Assembly: GCF_015832195.1 (NCBI RefSeq)
Contig: NC_052018.1
Span: 56,791,666-56,855,665 of the forward strand
DNA: 64,000 nt
Direction of reading: 5' to 3'
Source of the DNA: Motacilla alba alba
Taxonomy: Eukaryota; Chordata; Aves; Passeriformes; Motacillidae
The stretch's first letter is position 1, and each line of letters opens with the position of its first letter. The position numbers were made by a program, and so were the translations under genes. The notes beneath the pieces were generated by a model that was given only the letters and a program-made list of their open reading frames with translations, did no database searches and was not told the origin of the DNA. Positions 15,501-26,495 of this stretch are shown here, one piece after another.

Positions 15501-18500
15501 ATTTCATAGAAATAACTTGAAATACAGAACAGAGTAAGGAAAATGAAAGAATTAAAGAGCAAGCTTTGTATAAACTAATAAAAATACCAGAACGGAATAA
15601 TGTTCCTAACAGATTGTTCACTTCCTTATCTTTATTTCTGTGAATAACTTTAACTGCAGAGTATGAGAAATGAAGATTAAAACACACTGACAATTAAAAC
15701 CCAACAGGGGCCAATATCTAAGGTCTTGCTGATTTTTGTATTTGATAAAACGTCAACCCACTAAGAGCAAGTATTATTTGAGAAATCCTAAGCAAATAGC
15801 CCTCATCTATGACCTGGTCAAGAGTTCCTAAAATAACTCTGATACTCAAGAATAATCTCCCTAAAGGAATCTACCTGATGCAAAAGCTGGACTGAAATAC
15901 TTACTTAGAACTTGTTATTTATTATTGCCTACAAACAAAAAATCATAGATTCATAGAATCAGTCAGATTGGAAAAGACTTCTAAAATCATCAAGTCCAAC
16001 CATTAACCCGGCACCACTAAACCATATCTCCAAGTGCCACATCCACATGCCTTTTGGCCAGCTCTAGGGATGGTACCCCCACCATTTCCTTAGGCAGCCA
16101 ATGTCTGACTATCCTTTCAATGGAAAAATTTTTCCTAATATCTAAACCTCTTCTGGTGCAACTTGAGGCCATTTCCCTATAATGAAAACACACCACAATC
16201 TCCAACTACAGCAAATTTCAGGAACATTAACAGATACTGCAGGCAGCAGCTGCCTTAGCAATTCAAACAAATCCCTCAGATAAATAGCCTGTATGATCTC
16301 AATTCAGGCCACCTTTCCCATATGCTGTAATTACAATTACATGACATAATTAAAAAGAGAGGAGAGAATGCAAAGAAGTTACAAAACAATGAAGTAAAAG
16401 CCAAGAGGTTCATAAAAACCTTCAGATTAGGATTCTGGCAGAGGTGGGAATACTGGTATAGATTCTCTGAAACACAGGACTCAGAGATATCAACTAAGAG
16501 CAATCATCAATAAATACATAAAAACTGAACTGAATTAGAGAAAGGAGTTAGGCTGGAAAAGCAACTCAGTAAGATAGGCCTGTCTCTGGATTAACTCCAG
16601 AGGGCTGCTGACCTGAACCTGGCTTTCTCAGCTTAAAATGTGGAACAAATAAGAAGGCTTTGTTTGACAACAGCTCTGTGGCCACATTACACCAGGGCAG
16701 AGGAAGCACTCCCCCCTAGAAATAGCCTTGCTTGCACTACTGGCTTGAGAGGAGCAGGGGATGGGCACCAGCCAAGGTGCACATACATGGGCTGACACTC
16801 AGGGCTCACACCACAATTAGTCAACCACACGTCACATCACTGCCATTCGTGGTCCAGAGCTGTCAGCAGGGACAACGCCTACGAATCTTACACCTTTTCA
16901 AAAGGACTTCTCAAACATGCATGAGTGGAAGCTGGCACCGTAGAGAGTGAGTTTGTCATGGGTGTTTGGAACTTGTGTAACCTGATTTACAGAGGTACCT
17001 GAATTTCTGCCCATAGTAACACAGGCACACCTTGAGAAATTGGGGATGGACACTGCCAGCCCACTGAAGCGCTGATATGTACTGGTTGTAAAAGACCATT
17101 AACCTACAGCTGAATTGTTTCTGAATGTACTTGTGATGAGGGCTTGTTGAGTGGGATGTTTGAGAAAATCTGAATGTACCAGGAAACCAGTTTTACTGCC
17201 GTTGCTTGTGTAAGGCTATAAAATATAGACACTCCAAGCTAGAAGTTTAATTCACAGATAAGATGATGGGTTTGGAATTTTCCCACCAAATTCTAACAAA
17301 AAACACTGAGAAAATGTGTCGATCACTTATATAATAAACTATTATCAGTTCTCCTATTTTATATACAAGATACAAAGGGGTAAAATCCAGTGAAAATCTC
17401 AACAATTGTTCAGTGCCTTTCAGCCTACAAACCAGATAAATCTGCTGCAGCCCTGCCTTGAACACAAAACCCAAGTTACCAATGCCTGTCCATCCCAATA
17501 TTGTAATCTGATCAGATTACAGTCTAAGAAAGACATTTTTGCCTCCATAGAGTGAACTAACATTTTCATGTGGTAAAAAGTTTTTAAACATCCCCTTTTC
17601 AACTGCAGAATTTAAATTGAATGAAATAAATTCATTCATTTTCATGAGGACTTTAGACAGAGTAAGGTACCTAGACATTGCCTGATCTGTGGCTTGCCTC
17701 ATTCTAACAAGTTGTAACAGGAGCCACAATTGGTAAAAAATAAATACAGTGGCTGCCCTAGAAGGAACATTAGCAAATTCACTTTCTGACTGTGTCTCAA
17801 TTGCTTGTTTTTTCCACAATGCCTTTAGGTATCACACCCACTGCACCAGTAGCTATTTACTGAACAGCAAAGCAGAATTTTCACTGGCCACAGCTGATGT
17901 GTATTTCTATCTCCTTTACAAGCTCTTCATTCCTATCAGCTCTGGCTTCAAGCTCATCCTGCCCTACAGACATCAACCTTTCCTCTTCCAAGAAGACTGC
18001 TTCTTCCCTGCTGTCCAGGCAGGCTCTCCAGGCAATAGGCACACAAAACAGAGCAGGCAAGCAGGCAGGCACTCTCCTTATCCTCACTTCTGTCATTTAA
18101 AACCAGAGCAACCCCCTGCAGCTCCAGAACTCGGGTTTCAAAGAAACAGTGGACTATAAGGGAAAAAGTCTTATTAATCTTTAAAAAAGGCTAGAGCAAA
18201 GACAAAGGAAGGAAACAGACTGGAACACTTCAAGTGGAAATAGGCTCTGAACCATGACCTGTTTTTGATCAAAGCTGGGAGACCATTTATGGCAAGTGCA
18301 TGACATGAAGCCAACCATCACTGACAAATTTCACATTATTTCAAGATACGTGAAACTCTGTACAGTTAAATCATATGAACTGAAGAAAACGGGAACAAAA
18401 CCAGCCAACCTCCTCCCTCTACCTACTCTTCCACTCCCACACACATTTATTTTTTACAGAGAAATGACTGTTTATTTGCTGAAGCTTTTACAGAAATTTC

Positions 18501-21194
18501 TACTTGAATGCAACCAGCACGGAAAATTTCTACTTGGAATGCAACCAACCTGAGCTCCTGCAACTTTGTCACACTTTAAGGAAATTCTCCAAATGATCAG
18601 TAGTATGTTTCAATACAAGCTCTCCTCAAGTCCTTAATTTTTAAGTGGTTTAATTTGTAATATTTATATCTTCAACAAAGCCAGAAATTTGAACTTCCAC
18701 ACTGAACCTAAAAATGCTTCTTAATTCGCTAGCATACCACTGAGTTTTGATGCTGGTCACTGTGATTAGAAGTGTTTCTACATGACTCCAAAACACTAGT
18801 GTTTCACATCAGAGACTTCTGAAATGGAAACCAATTCTAAAACCAAAGCAAGTTTAAAATATTTACAAGTAATATGTAGTTGCATATGAACACACAATTA
18901 TGTGTTCACAAATACTTATATGTTACAGAATTAAAAATTGCATTTCATAGAAAGTAAACTTAATTGAGAAAGAACTTAGTCTTTTATGAACATATATGAC
19001 AGTAAATAAGGAAAAAAAACCCCACCTTCTGACTCTCTGTACTATTTTTAGACATCAAGTTGATTCTTTGTATAGGCTATTGACTAAACAGCATACACAT
19101 CAAGGAATATAAATTTTTTAGAAGTCTATACAAAATCCAACTTCAAATTGTCCCTAAGACAAAATATTTAGCAATACTAAGTTTAATGTATCTATTTTGA
19201 ATATACTTAATATATATAACTTCATGTAACATTTATGACAGATATTACATGAAATTCCACCCATTTGTCTTAAATGAGTATTAATGAAGGAATGTTCATT
19301 TCCAGAATCTAATATGAACACAATTCTAAGAAAAAAGACTAAAAATATAAAACCTATCAGGAGGAAAATAAAAAACCAGAACATTTGTCTTCTAAACAAT
19401 TTACATTTTTTCCAAATTTCAAATCTTTTAAGTCAATAATAAGGTGTATATAGAAAAAGTTCATATTGAACTTTTATTCTCCTCTTCAGGAAAATATGAA
19501 TCATATTTTCCTGAACTCAGAGGGATTTCTGAGGCTCCTTTCATGACAGATATGCCACAAACAAAAATGTCATCTAACTATAAAGTCGGGGAGATAGAAT
19601 TCTCCCTAAGATGCAAGTAACAAGCTAAGGTCAAAATCTTTAAAAAACGTTGACATGTGAACAAGGAACCACTCAAGACACAAAGCTCAGCCCATGCAGA
19701 AATTCAGTACTGAGATTAAAAAAAGTAGGAAATTGAATCATTAATTATTATCTCTAATATTATTATATTTTCTCATCAGTTCTCAATTCACAGCTGTAGT
19801 AGACAGATATGCCTGTATTACACAGATGTAGTACTCTCAGAATTAAATACTTTCACAGATGTAATTCTACTAGCCCTCAAATATCTAATTAACTCCCAGT
19901 AAAATAAGCACTGAATTTGAAAAATTTTGTGAAAAAGGGGCATGGAAAAGTAAGTACTGGTGGACATTAAACAACTGCATGCTTGCATGTGACACTCTTC
20001 ACCACTATTACAGTCTGCATCATTTTGGCATACCTCCAAGTTACAAGGATGCTTTGCTGGTACACAAAGAAGAAAACAAAAGCCACACCAAAACCAATGG
20101 GTAAATGCAGAGACATACTTTACACTTCATTTTTGATTTAATGCTTACATCTCCTTTCTGCAATATATTTTCCTGATCTTTTTTTCCTTTAAGGAAGGCA
20201 ACCAAACAAAGCCTGCATGTGTTGTAACTCACCACAATACTCTCCTGAGAGTCAAACTTCTTTTTCTTTGGTTTCTTTGTGTCTGCTAGGGCAGCATGGC
20301 GTCTGAAGATTTCCTCAAAGCGGACTTTGGTTTTTGCCTTTGCCTCACTTTCAACTGCAAAAAGAAATTGAGAATATGATTTGCTATCTCATTAATCACC
20401 ATTGCTAAAGAAAGTGAATAATCATGCTCTAAAATTGCAAAGGATGAGAATTATTTATCAAGGAAAGTTTACCAAGAAATTCACTTTGTATTAAGTCAAG
20501 AATTTCCACTGGCAACATAACCCATACAAGGATAACTCAGCAGCTTTGCACAGACACACACACACCAGTCTTTCACTTGTTGCTGAAATCAGCACCATCT
20601 ATCCTGTCTCCTGAAGAAAGCACATTCTGAAGAGCACGCACATCAGGATCAGCACAAAACTTGGGCTAGCCAAAGCAGAGGACAGATTACTGCCCTCCCT
20701 GTTTATGAGCAGAGGTGACACACTGTCTTCCAGGAGATGCAGCAGCTCTCTCTCTGGGTCTGGAAGCCAGAGCAGCACCATCATGAGACAGACCTGCAAG
20801 AGCCAGGAGCTGGCACTCTTGCCTTTCTATGAATCATACTGCCATCAGCAGCTTTTCAACCCTTGAAGCAGTAGGTGTTCTAGTTCCCCTCAGGTAATGC
20901 TTAATTTGTAACTAAGAATTCAAAACGCAGCCTGGAACACCACTGACAAAGGCTGTTGAATCTTCAGCTACAGTATATTTACCACTGTCATTACAACTTT
21001 TTGTAAAAGCCACTGAATTTAAAATTAAAAAATAACACCACTTTGAAAACCAGCTATAATCACAAACTCAAAAAGGTGACAACAGAGCATTAAGGATTTA
21101 TATAGGACAGAAGTAACTTCTATCATCTACACCTAGTTCTAACTACAAAATCTGTACAAGAAATCAAACACAAAGTATCCTTACCTGCTCGCAT
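381..21194 (-). CDS. AHI1: AHI1 (jouberin), 5' two thirds of the gene; 14 coding exons, 3' end outside window
   Basis: Jouberin is a scaffold of the ciliary transition zone and basal body; human loss causes Joubert syndrome. Fourteen minus-strand exons splice at GT-AG sites into one frame of 2445 nt (815 codons), in the order 21185-21194, 20233-20354, 13741-14351, 13010-13170, 12505-12718, 11416-11605, 9834-9929, 8173-8358, 7075-7215, 5968-6100, 4850-4973, 2449-2678, 1328-1431 and 381-503. Residues 1 to about 300 are charged and lysine-rich, including a run of seven lysines near 231-237. Residues about 320-577 match the conserved central region ([34 protein letters not shown]). Five WD40 units follow (about 578-815). 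The remaining WD repeats, the SH3 domain and the 3' UTR lie left of position 1. The start is supported by an in-frame TGA four codons upstream (21204-21206) and an A at -3. Apart from CR1 pieces the introns hold nothing I recognise. Identity rests on residue-level agreement with human AHI1 recalled from memory. Confidence 0.97.
933..1130 (-). mobile_element. CR1 LINE 3' fragment (minus orientation)
   Basis: It starts with repeated CACAGAATC words and continues with CAAGAATCACACCATGT, CAGGCTTGGTGGTGTGA and GGGGAGCCTGTTCCAGC, the reverse complement of an avian CR1 3' end. It lies in an AHI1 intron, diverged and 5'-truncated. Its close sister is at 12109. Confidence 0.85.
1328..1431 (-). CDS. 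AHI1: AHI1 coding exon 13 (WD40 repeat 4)
   Basis: A 104-nt exon coding [17 protein letters not shown] and HWTVNK, equivalent to human HHMYSGDCTGVIVVWNT and HWTINK. The acceptor is TTTCTCAG and the donor GTAAAC, ending in phase 0. Confidence 0.97.
2155..2348 (-). mobile_element. CR1 LINE 3' fragment (minus orientation)
   Basis: It reads GAGTTGAAAAGGACCTTAAA, then TCTAGTTCTGACCTCCCTG, GGTCTTGAACACCTTCAGGG and GGGCAACCTGTCCCAGTATC. These are typical reverse-complement CR1 landmarks, in an AHI1 intron. It is older and more diverged than the copies at 12109 and 15942. Confidence 0.8.
2449..2678 (-). CDS. AHI1: AHI1 coding exon 12 (WD40 repeat 3 and start of 4)
   Basis: A 230-nt exon. It contains [27 protein letters not shown] and [15 protein letters not shown], closely matching human. 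The donor is GTATGT, phase 1. Confidence 0.97.
4850..4973 (-). CDS. AHI1: AHI1 coding exon 11 (WD40 repeat 2)
   Basis: A 124-nt exon. It contains [14 protein letters not shown] and [11 protein letters not shown], a canonical GH...D...SSDGT WD repeat. It ends in phase 2 before GTCAGT. Confidence 0.95.
5968..6100 (-). CDS. AHI1: AHI1 coding exon 10 (WD40 repeat 1)
   Basis: A 133-nt exon. It codes [30 protein letters not shown] and GYPIA, the first WD repeat. It ends in phase 1 with GTAAGT; the split codon restores the human-like ALYEIPSG across the junction. Confidence 0.95.
7075..7215 (-). CDS. AHI1: AHI1 coding exon 9
   Basis: A 141-nt, phase 0-0 exon of 47 residues. It is less conserved internally but ends in FKWSRLPGQ, equivalent to human IKWKRLPGQ, just before the WD40 propeller. 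The donor is GTGAAG. Confidence 0.92.
8173..8358 (-). CDS. AHI1: AHI1 coding exon 8
   Basis: A 186-nt, phase 0-0 exon of 62 residues. It carries [36 protein letters not shown] and [13 protein letters not shown], all strongly conserved with human. The donor is GTAAGT. Confidence 0.96.
9834..9929 (-). CDS. AHI1: AHI1 coding exon 7
   Basis: A 96-nt, phase 0-0 exon coding 32 residues and ending in [10 protein letters not shown], equivalent to human FRKIAWAFLK. It is too short to stand out as an open frame and was found from the homology and flanking AG/GT sites. Confidence 0.93.
10352..10492 (-). mobile_element. CR1 LINE 3' fragment (minus orientation)
   Basis: ATCAGTCATAGAACAATTTG is followed by GGTTGGAAGGAGCCTTCAAA and CTGGCCTTGAACACTTACAG, a short diverged CR1 tail in an AHI1 intron. 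Confidence 0.75.
11416..11605 (-). CDS. AHI1: AHI1 coding exon 6
   Basis: A 190-nt exon containing [26 protein letters not shown] and VILFFE, all closely matching human. It ends in phase 0 before GTAAGA. Confidence 0.96.
12109..12285 (-). mobile_element. CR1 LINE 3' fragment (minus orientation, passerine-like)
   Basis: ATCACAGATTCACAGAACGT, then GCTGAGTTGGACGGGACCCA, AAGGATCATCAAGTCCAACT and CAGGCTTGGTGCTGTGACCA form a well-preserved CR1 3' end. From memory this variant is common in songbird genomes. It sits in the AHI1 intron just 3' of coding exon 5's neighbour at 12505. Confidence 0.88.
12505..12718 (-). CDS. AHI1: AHI1 coding exon 5
   Basis: A 214-nt exon. It contains [16 protein letters not shown] and [11 protein letters not shown], near-identical to a diagnostic block of human AHI1 ahead of the WD repeats. 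It ends in phase 2 before GTGACA. Confidence 0.96.
13010..13170 (-). CDS. AHI1: AHI1 coding exon 4
   Basis: A 161-nt exon coding residues 248-301. The acceptor ACTTTGCAG is the one that keeps frame; a second AG at about 13213 would shift it. The exon ends in a basic [13 protein letters not shown] stretch, similar to the basic block in human AHI1. The donor is GTCTGC. Confidence 0.88.
13741..14351 (-). CDS. AHI1: AHI1 coding exon 3 (large acidic/lysine-rich exon)
   Basis: At 611 nt this is the largest coding exon in the window (residues 45-247). It encodes a disordered, highly charged region with FTKNKLRE, an Asp/Glu run and [18 protein letters not shown], which parallels human ELMQAYQCHVTEE. 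A run of seven lysines near its end could act as a nuclear localisation signal. It ends in phase 2 before GTAACA. Confidence 0.95.
14915..15055 (+). mobile_element. CR1 LINE 3' fragment (plus orientation)
   Basis: CCCTGGATATGTTCAAGGTC, AAGGGGCTCTGAGCATCCTG and AGTTCCTTTCAATCCAAACT, ending in the CR1 terminal octamer-type repeat ATGATACTATGATA. It lies in the 5.9-kb AHI1 intron. Confidence 0.85.
15942..16184 (-). mobile_element. CR1 LINE 3' fragment (minus orientation)
   Basis: The octamer tail ATCATAGATTCATAGAATC is followed by GATTGGAAAAGACTTCTAAA, ATCATCAAGTCCAACCATTA and CAACTTGAGGCCATTTCCCT. It is one of the clearest CR1 ends in the window and lies in the same AHI1 intron as the opposite-strand copy at 14915. 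Confidence 0.9.
20233..20354 (-). CDS. AHI1: AHI1 coding exon 2
   Basis: A 122-nt exon coding residues 4-44, containing [15 protein letters not shown] and a lysine-rich stretch. The acceptor is TTTTTGCAG and the donor GTGAGT. It ends in phase 0 and joins exactly to the next exon. Confidence 0.93.
21185..21194 (-). CDS. AHI1: AHI1 coding exon 1 (start codon, 10 coding nt)
   Basis: It codes Met-Arg-Ala plus the first base of a Val codon, then a GTAAGG donor. The joined start [18 protein letters not shown] parallels the human N-terminus. An in-frame stop lies at 21204-21206. The 5' UTR part of this exon continues upstream; its acceptor is not clear (an AG at about 21257 is one candidate). Confidence 0.9.
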
Positions 21195-21206
21195 TTTCAG
21201 TCCTCA

Positions 21207-24200
21207 GTTAGAAGTGGCTCAAAACAACAGCTGCTTCTTCCTCAGAATTCACCATTCTATTCAAAATATTTAACAGCGGTCATTAGCGTTAGTGGTCCAT
21301 AGACTTCAAGTTAGTAATTAAATCTGTGCTAATTAGTATTAGGGATGACTACTTCTTATTTAGAAATAAGTATTTCCCTATTTGCCTAAATTATTAGAAA
21401 TGTTCTGCTATCAAATCCCAGTTCTGATACCTATTATTTGAGGGCAAAGAAAAAACAACATTACATTCATTTAATTAGCTATTTGGCTATTTCTGGGTGG
21501 TAGCCAAATAATTCAGGACTGTTGTCCTCCAGTCTTCTAAAAAAATCCAACAGTTCATTTAAATAATAATAACCCATGAAACCATTTATGTTGAAGCCAT
21601 TCTAATCAGACTCCTCTCCTGACAGCATCATTGAGGAAGCTGGCTGAATAGTTTTCAACACAAAGGTTAGTATCTGCCAGCAAACCTAACTTTATTACAA
21701 ATCTCTAAATATTTATGTTTATATAAGCATTTGTATTTTTATAAAGCAGACAAGCAGCTACATGAAACTCATTTCTCTAAAGAAAAAAAATTGTTAGGCC
21801 CTCCTGGTTGTGGAAAAAAGCCTGCAAGCGCAATCCAAACAAAGCTTGAAGGTAAATAAAAATATCACACAGGTTTATCTTTTCATCAAGAAAATTCAGA
21901 CTGCTTTACAAAAAAGTTTAATACAAAGAGCTGTTTTGTAAACAGCAGAACTAATGAAACATAAGTTTCTATGAAGGTGTGATGCTCCCCTTAGCCTTCC
22001 ATGCAAGGAACTTTGGTGCCTATGTCCCTCACAGCCCACCAGGTAACAGCTCCAAGTTCTCTCTCAGTAACACCTCCTGTTATCAGTAACTCAACATTCA
22101 CTGCACACCCAGACTACACTGACCCTAACAAATTATGACATAGCATTAAACACTGCCAGGATGTGTGGCTGCATTATTCTCTACTTGGTCCAAGCCACCT
22201 AACGCCTACCCAAACTATGCCTGAAATGACACTGATGAGGCCGCAATATTTTCACTATCTAAAATATGTTCTGACTTCTACAGCAAATCTTTACTGTCAC
22301 AACTAAACCAATAACTGTTAAAAATAACACATCACAATAAAATAAAAGAGGAAGCACCATTAAAAAATAAAATTGCTTTTGCAATTTATACCTGGTTAAA
22401 CCTGATGGGCATTTTAAAAGTACTACAGTTACTAAGTGCTGCTTTTCAAGCAGTCAATTCACAATTGGCTAGAAAACGCATAATTTATAAGAGTAGAAAA
22501 CTAAGTAAATTCAAAAAATACAGCACATTCTATCACTTTAATCATTGACTGAGGACCACAGAAACATGGAAAAGTATCTTATAGTTAGCTGAATTATTTC
22601 AACAAGCTCTCAAAAACCAATTAGAAACCAGAAATGAAATAATGAAGGGCTCATAAAATTAAAGCAAAAAATATGAGAGACAATATAGTACACAAAAGCA
22701 AAATGAAATACGTGCATACCTATTCTAAGTACAGAAATAAGTTTCTAGTCAAAGGTTAAATAAATCAGTCCATCAAAAAAACCAACCAACCTATAGGTTG
22801 ATTAAAATATTAATTTTACAGATAGCTTTTGATAATAATGGAACAAACACCTTACCAAAGACTAGGGTCACCTTGCGTCTACAAGCACTCTCTGTAAAAT
22901 GAAGAATTAGCAAAATTCACCAGTGAGTGCATCACTGTTTATTTACTCACTGTCTACCCTGTTGTGGCAATAAAATTAAGAGATGAAGTCCTCTAATGAC
23001 AGTGCTATTGTTTAATAGGCATTTCCAATTTAGAGCTTCATGGTCTTTGACATGCTGCATCAAAGCAACTATCAGGATGTGTAAATATAGATCATTAATC
23101 AACAAGGATAAGAACAAGGCTGTTTACTTAGTGTAATCTCACCTTAGAATAGGAGAGATTTAATTGTGTATCAAAGTTCAGCAACCACCATGCCGCAGTC
23201 TGAGTAAGCTCAGTTATCATTAATATCATCAAACGCATTTTTGCCTGATCAGATTGGATCTCTTCCATGTTAGTAAATATAAGACAATCCAAGACTGACA
23301 AAAACACATACCTGGAACAGTGACACAGTCCAGCCACCAGGAATAAACAGCAAAACAAATTCATAAAGCCTACACTTCCAATTACCATACATTCCTGAAA
23401 ATAACCTAGTTGACTCTTCTCCAATATTATATTTGCATTTATAAAGTGATTCTACATTAAACTCTTGCTCTTTTCACAGTATTTTACAATATTCATGGAG
23501 TTGCTATATTCTGTATGTGTAATACAGGGATTTTATGCTAAACCTGCCACAAGGGTCACTATAAACAAAACCTACTTTTACTGACTACTAATGAAAGATA
23601 TAAATCAAACCCACACTGCAAAGAGCAAAGCATACAGAATTTGTACTATGCAATGGGAAGTGAAAAATTTCCTACCTAATTATAACCATTTAGGAAACTG
23701 AGCTGAAAAAATATAATTGCACACTTAGGATTTTCCTGAACTAAACTCCTCATTTTTCTTTCATTGCAATAAGTGAGCATAAGCTTCAGTGGCTGAAAAC
23801 CAGTAGAAGATCAGGCTTGTTTATTTCTCATCTTTCAGATCACAGAGGGAACTCTTGGGTTTTACTAGTAGGCTTCTAATTTAGCTACATGTAGGGATCA
23901 TTACTCTGAGACGTGAAAGAGCTTCAGCTCAGAATTATACAGCGAAATTACACGGAAATGAATCTGTTCCTCTTCACTACTGACAAATCTGACATCAAAA
24001 AACAACCTAGTTTTATTAATGAACATTCAGTATTTAAGTCCAGAAAACTGGCAGATGAGGTAAACACCTATGGAAAAACTAATAGAAGTACAGTAGTTTT
24101 CCACCAGTTTAGATGTGCCTGTAAAAACTTTATACTCACAAAAGTTTTAAGAAGTGTTTTAAAAAGCTGGTGTAACCCTCTGTTTTCTGGTAGTAATGTA

Positions 24201-24640
24201 TCAGAAAGTTTTTGCTTCATAGGAACTGTCAGGTTGGGGTTTTTACCCCAGAAATTTGGCACCTTTAGTCAAGAGAAAGTTGTGAATAGACTCTGATGGC
24301 AAAATTACTGACTTCAGTTTTATGTAGAAATATAGAAGACTTTTATTGTTTATTAAGCTTTAAGTTTCTGCTTTATCTTAGATGCTAATCATGAAAAAGT
24401 GCTCTCAGCAAGAGACCAACCTAAGTATTTTAATTTCCAGTGTGACATTCTGCTGTGCCTGGAGGAATAGTGGCAGACTTAAAGTATATAAAGGGACATT
24501 CCCACAACTGGACTAACCGGGGGAATTATCCCACGAGGATGCAATGGGCATTCCGCGTGCGAGGGAGGCTTCCCCGCTTTGGAGCCCAAGGTGCCAGGCA
24601 TGGAGAAGCACTGTGCGCTCACTGCAGCCGCCCACGCACG
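21207..24640 (-). other. AHI1 5' UTR intron region
   Basis: Between the start-codon exon and the CpG island the sequence is AT-rich without recognisable coding content. A TATATAAAG box on the plus strand at about 24486-24494 lies at the island edge. A possible 36-nt UTR exon is noted at 22856. Confidence 0.7.
22856..22891 (-). other. Candidate AHI1 5' UTR exon
   Basis: On the minus strand, TTCATTTTACAG precedes 36 nt that end at a TTTG|GTAAGG donor, between the CpG island and the coding start. The splice sites are good but the segment is very short, and there is no homology or transcript evidence. Confidence 0.2.
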
Positions 24641-24927
24641 TCACCCCAGTGAACTACACGGCTCGTGAAAAGCGGCGGAGGGGGGGCGAAACAATCTGGG
24701 GATTAGGGCTTCCCGCGGCACTGCCCCGTGCCACCGCGCCGGGACCAGACAGCGGCAGCGCGCAGGTCGGCCCGGGCCGCCCCGCCGGTCCCGCCTGCCC
24801 GGCAGAGTCCCTGCGGGGCTGCTGCGGCCACGCTCGCCAGGCGCGCCAGCCGCTCCCGCTCCCCGCCGGAGCGCGCCGAGCCCGCCCGCGCCCCCCGGCC
24901 CGCGCTGCCCGCCGCTCCGTGCGGGAG

Positions 24928-25000
24928 CACGCTCCCGCCCCTGCTCCCGCCCCTGCTCCCGCTCCCGAGACCAGCCCCGCTCCCGCTCCCCGCCCGCGCG
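24928..25000. repeat. GC-rich minisatellite-like tandem repeat
   Basis: Imperfect copies of GCTCCCGCCCCT and GCTCCC units repeat in tandem within the CpG island. Long stop-free frames across it (Ala/Pro/Arg-rich) are a composition effect, not genes. Confidence 0.7.
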
Positions 25001-25248
25001 CGCCAACGGCGGCGGTCCCGGCGCGGCCCCCGAGCGGCGGCGGCCCTGCCCAGCCCCAGGCGGCGCCCCCCGTCTCGGGGCGGGAAGCGCAGCCGGGGGA
25101 GGGAACAGCGGCGGGGAGGCGTTTACCAGCCCTACCCGCCCCCGGGGCCGCGCACTGCGACGAGCGGCGGCACACGGCCGGAGGGGCCCGGCTCGGGGCG
25201 CGGCCCCGCTCCCCGCCGAGGGCAGCGCTCAGCCCGGCCATCACTCAC

Positions 25249-25420
25249 CCCGGGCCCGTCCGCTCCCGTGGCGGCCGCGACGTGGCCCGGCTGCGGCCGC
25301 CCCGCCTCCCCCCCTTCCCTCCGCCAGTGGGCTCTTCCTTGGCCCCGCTCCCCCCTCCGCGGCGCCGCGCGGGTGGTTCCGCCCAAAACAATCCCGGCTC
25401 CCAGGGAAACGGTGGGCGCG
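25249..25420 (-). other. AHI1: Probable AHI1 non-coding first exon in the CpG island
   Basis: On the minus strand a near-perfect donor, CCCGGG|GTGAGTGA, lies with its last exon base at 25249, inside the CpG island and upstream of the coding start. AHI1 genes have untranslated leading exons. The outer end (transcription start) is a guess; no TATA box is visible and GC-rich boxes are abundant. Confidence 0.5.
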
Positions 25421-26401
25421 GGGAAGCGCGGGGAAAGGGAAAGAAGCACGGAACTAAAGAAAAACGAGCCAACAGACAAACAAAAATGCGGTGAAAAGCA
25501 TTAGAAACGGGAGCCCTCCCACCAGTACTTTATGGTCCATTGGGGAAAAAAAGTGTCGAAAGTACATATTAGCGCTCAGAGTTCAGACTGACAAAAGTTG
25601 CGTGAGGAAGAACATATCCCTGGGTAATGGGCTCTGCTGGGCTCGGGTGGGCAAGTGACAAGTGCTTGGAATGCACACAAGCTTTCTGCAAATAGCACAA
25701 ATGGATGACCTCGAGCTATGCAGATACTGGAGAAACTTTTATTTGTTGCCTGATTTAAGTAGTTGATTGAAGCAGTGTTTTGGGGGATTTTTTTTTTTTT
25801 TCTCCTCTTAGGGATAATTACCTAATAAACTTCAGCATATTTGTCATTGAAAACTTGTAAATGCATTTCTTCTGTGTAAAATTTGGTCAAACTGTAGATG
25901 CCAAAGGTCTATCATATGCTAGAAGGTTTCAGAAATCAGTGCAAGGTTTTCGATGAACGTGGTTAGTGTGTTTTAGATGTAAAGTTGGGTAGAATTAGCC
26001 TTCAGTTGACAGGGATTTGCAGAAGCTAGAGGTGAGCAAATGCTTGTGATCCTGAATTTGTGGCATCGTTCCCAAGCATTGCATCCCTCAAATTCTGTCA
26101 GTGGCTCCCAAAAGAATGTACCTTCTGAAACCTGGCTTCCCTGTTCCTCATGTGTTGTTAGTGACAGTCACTACTATCTGTTTTTGCACTTACCTGTCCT
26201 CTGCTTTCTCAAATGCTTGCATGCACTCAACTGATAGGTAGGGATGTTTCTGGTTGCGTTAGGCAGGTGTCCTGGGTTGCCTTGGCATAACACAAACAAA
26301 AACCAACTCGTCAGCATTTGTGTGCTTCCCTTTACCCTTAGTGTCTCTCCATTCTTTTATCTCTCTGTCCTTAGTAGTACCCCAAAGTCCATGAAATAAT
26401 G

Positions 26402-26495
26402 GCCTTGAACAGCCTGGTCTCACTTTCAGGTTGGCCTTGCATTGAACAAGAGATTGGACCAGAAATCCAGATATTCCTTCCTAACTTAACTTTCT
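26402..26495 (+). mobile_element. Possible diverged CR1 3' fragment
   Basis: CTTGAACAGCCTGGTCTCAC, TTCAGGTTGGCCTTGCATTG and AAGAGATTGGACCAGAAATC resemble the CR1 3' region with heavy decay. No terminal octamer repeat is left. Confidence 0.45.

Larger units (their letters stand above)
14352..20232 (-). other. Large AHI1 intron
   Basis: This 5.9-kb intron lies between coding exons 2 and 3. It holds two CR1 tails in opposite orientations. Open frames at 15141-15509 and 17749-18159 show no recognisable protein. I see no other exon, RNA gene or conserved element. Confidence 0.8.
24640..25480. promoter_or_regulatory. AHI1: CpG island, AHI1 promoter
   Basis: About 840 bases of very GC- and CpG-rich sequence stand out sharply in an otherwise AT-rich window. 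Included are NotI-like GCGGCCGC blocks (about 25272 and 25295), CCGCCTCC/CCGCCC boxes and short tandem CGCTCCCGCCCCTG units. The position at the 5' end of AHI1 marks it as that gene's housekeeping-type promoter. It may also fire on the plus strand, but I see no coding exon to the right that would use it. Confidence 0.9.

Noticed and set aside
15141..15509. 122-codon plus-strand frame in an AHI1 intron
   Set aside because: AT-rich composition, no recognisable domain, no splice or promoter context.
17749..18159. 136-codon plus-strand frame in an AHI1 intron
   Set aside because: No domain, wrong strand for AHI1, and no flanking exon signals.
24544..25504. Long overlapping open frames (up to 316 codons) on both strands
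   Set aside because: They lie in the CpG island, where GC-rich sequence has few stop codons. The products are Ala/Pro/Arg/Gly low complexity in several frames at once.
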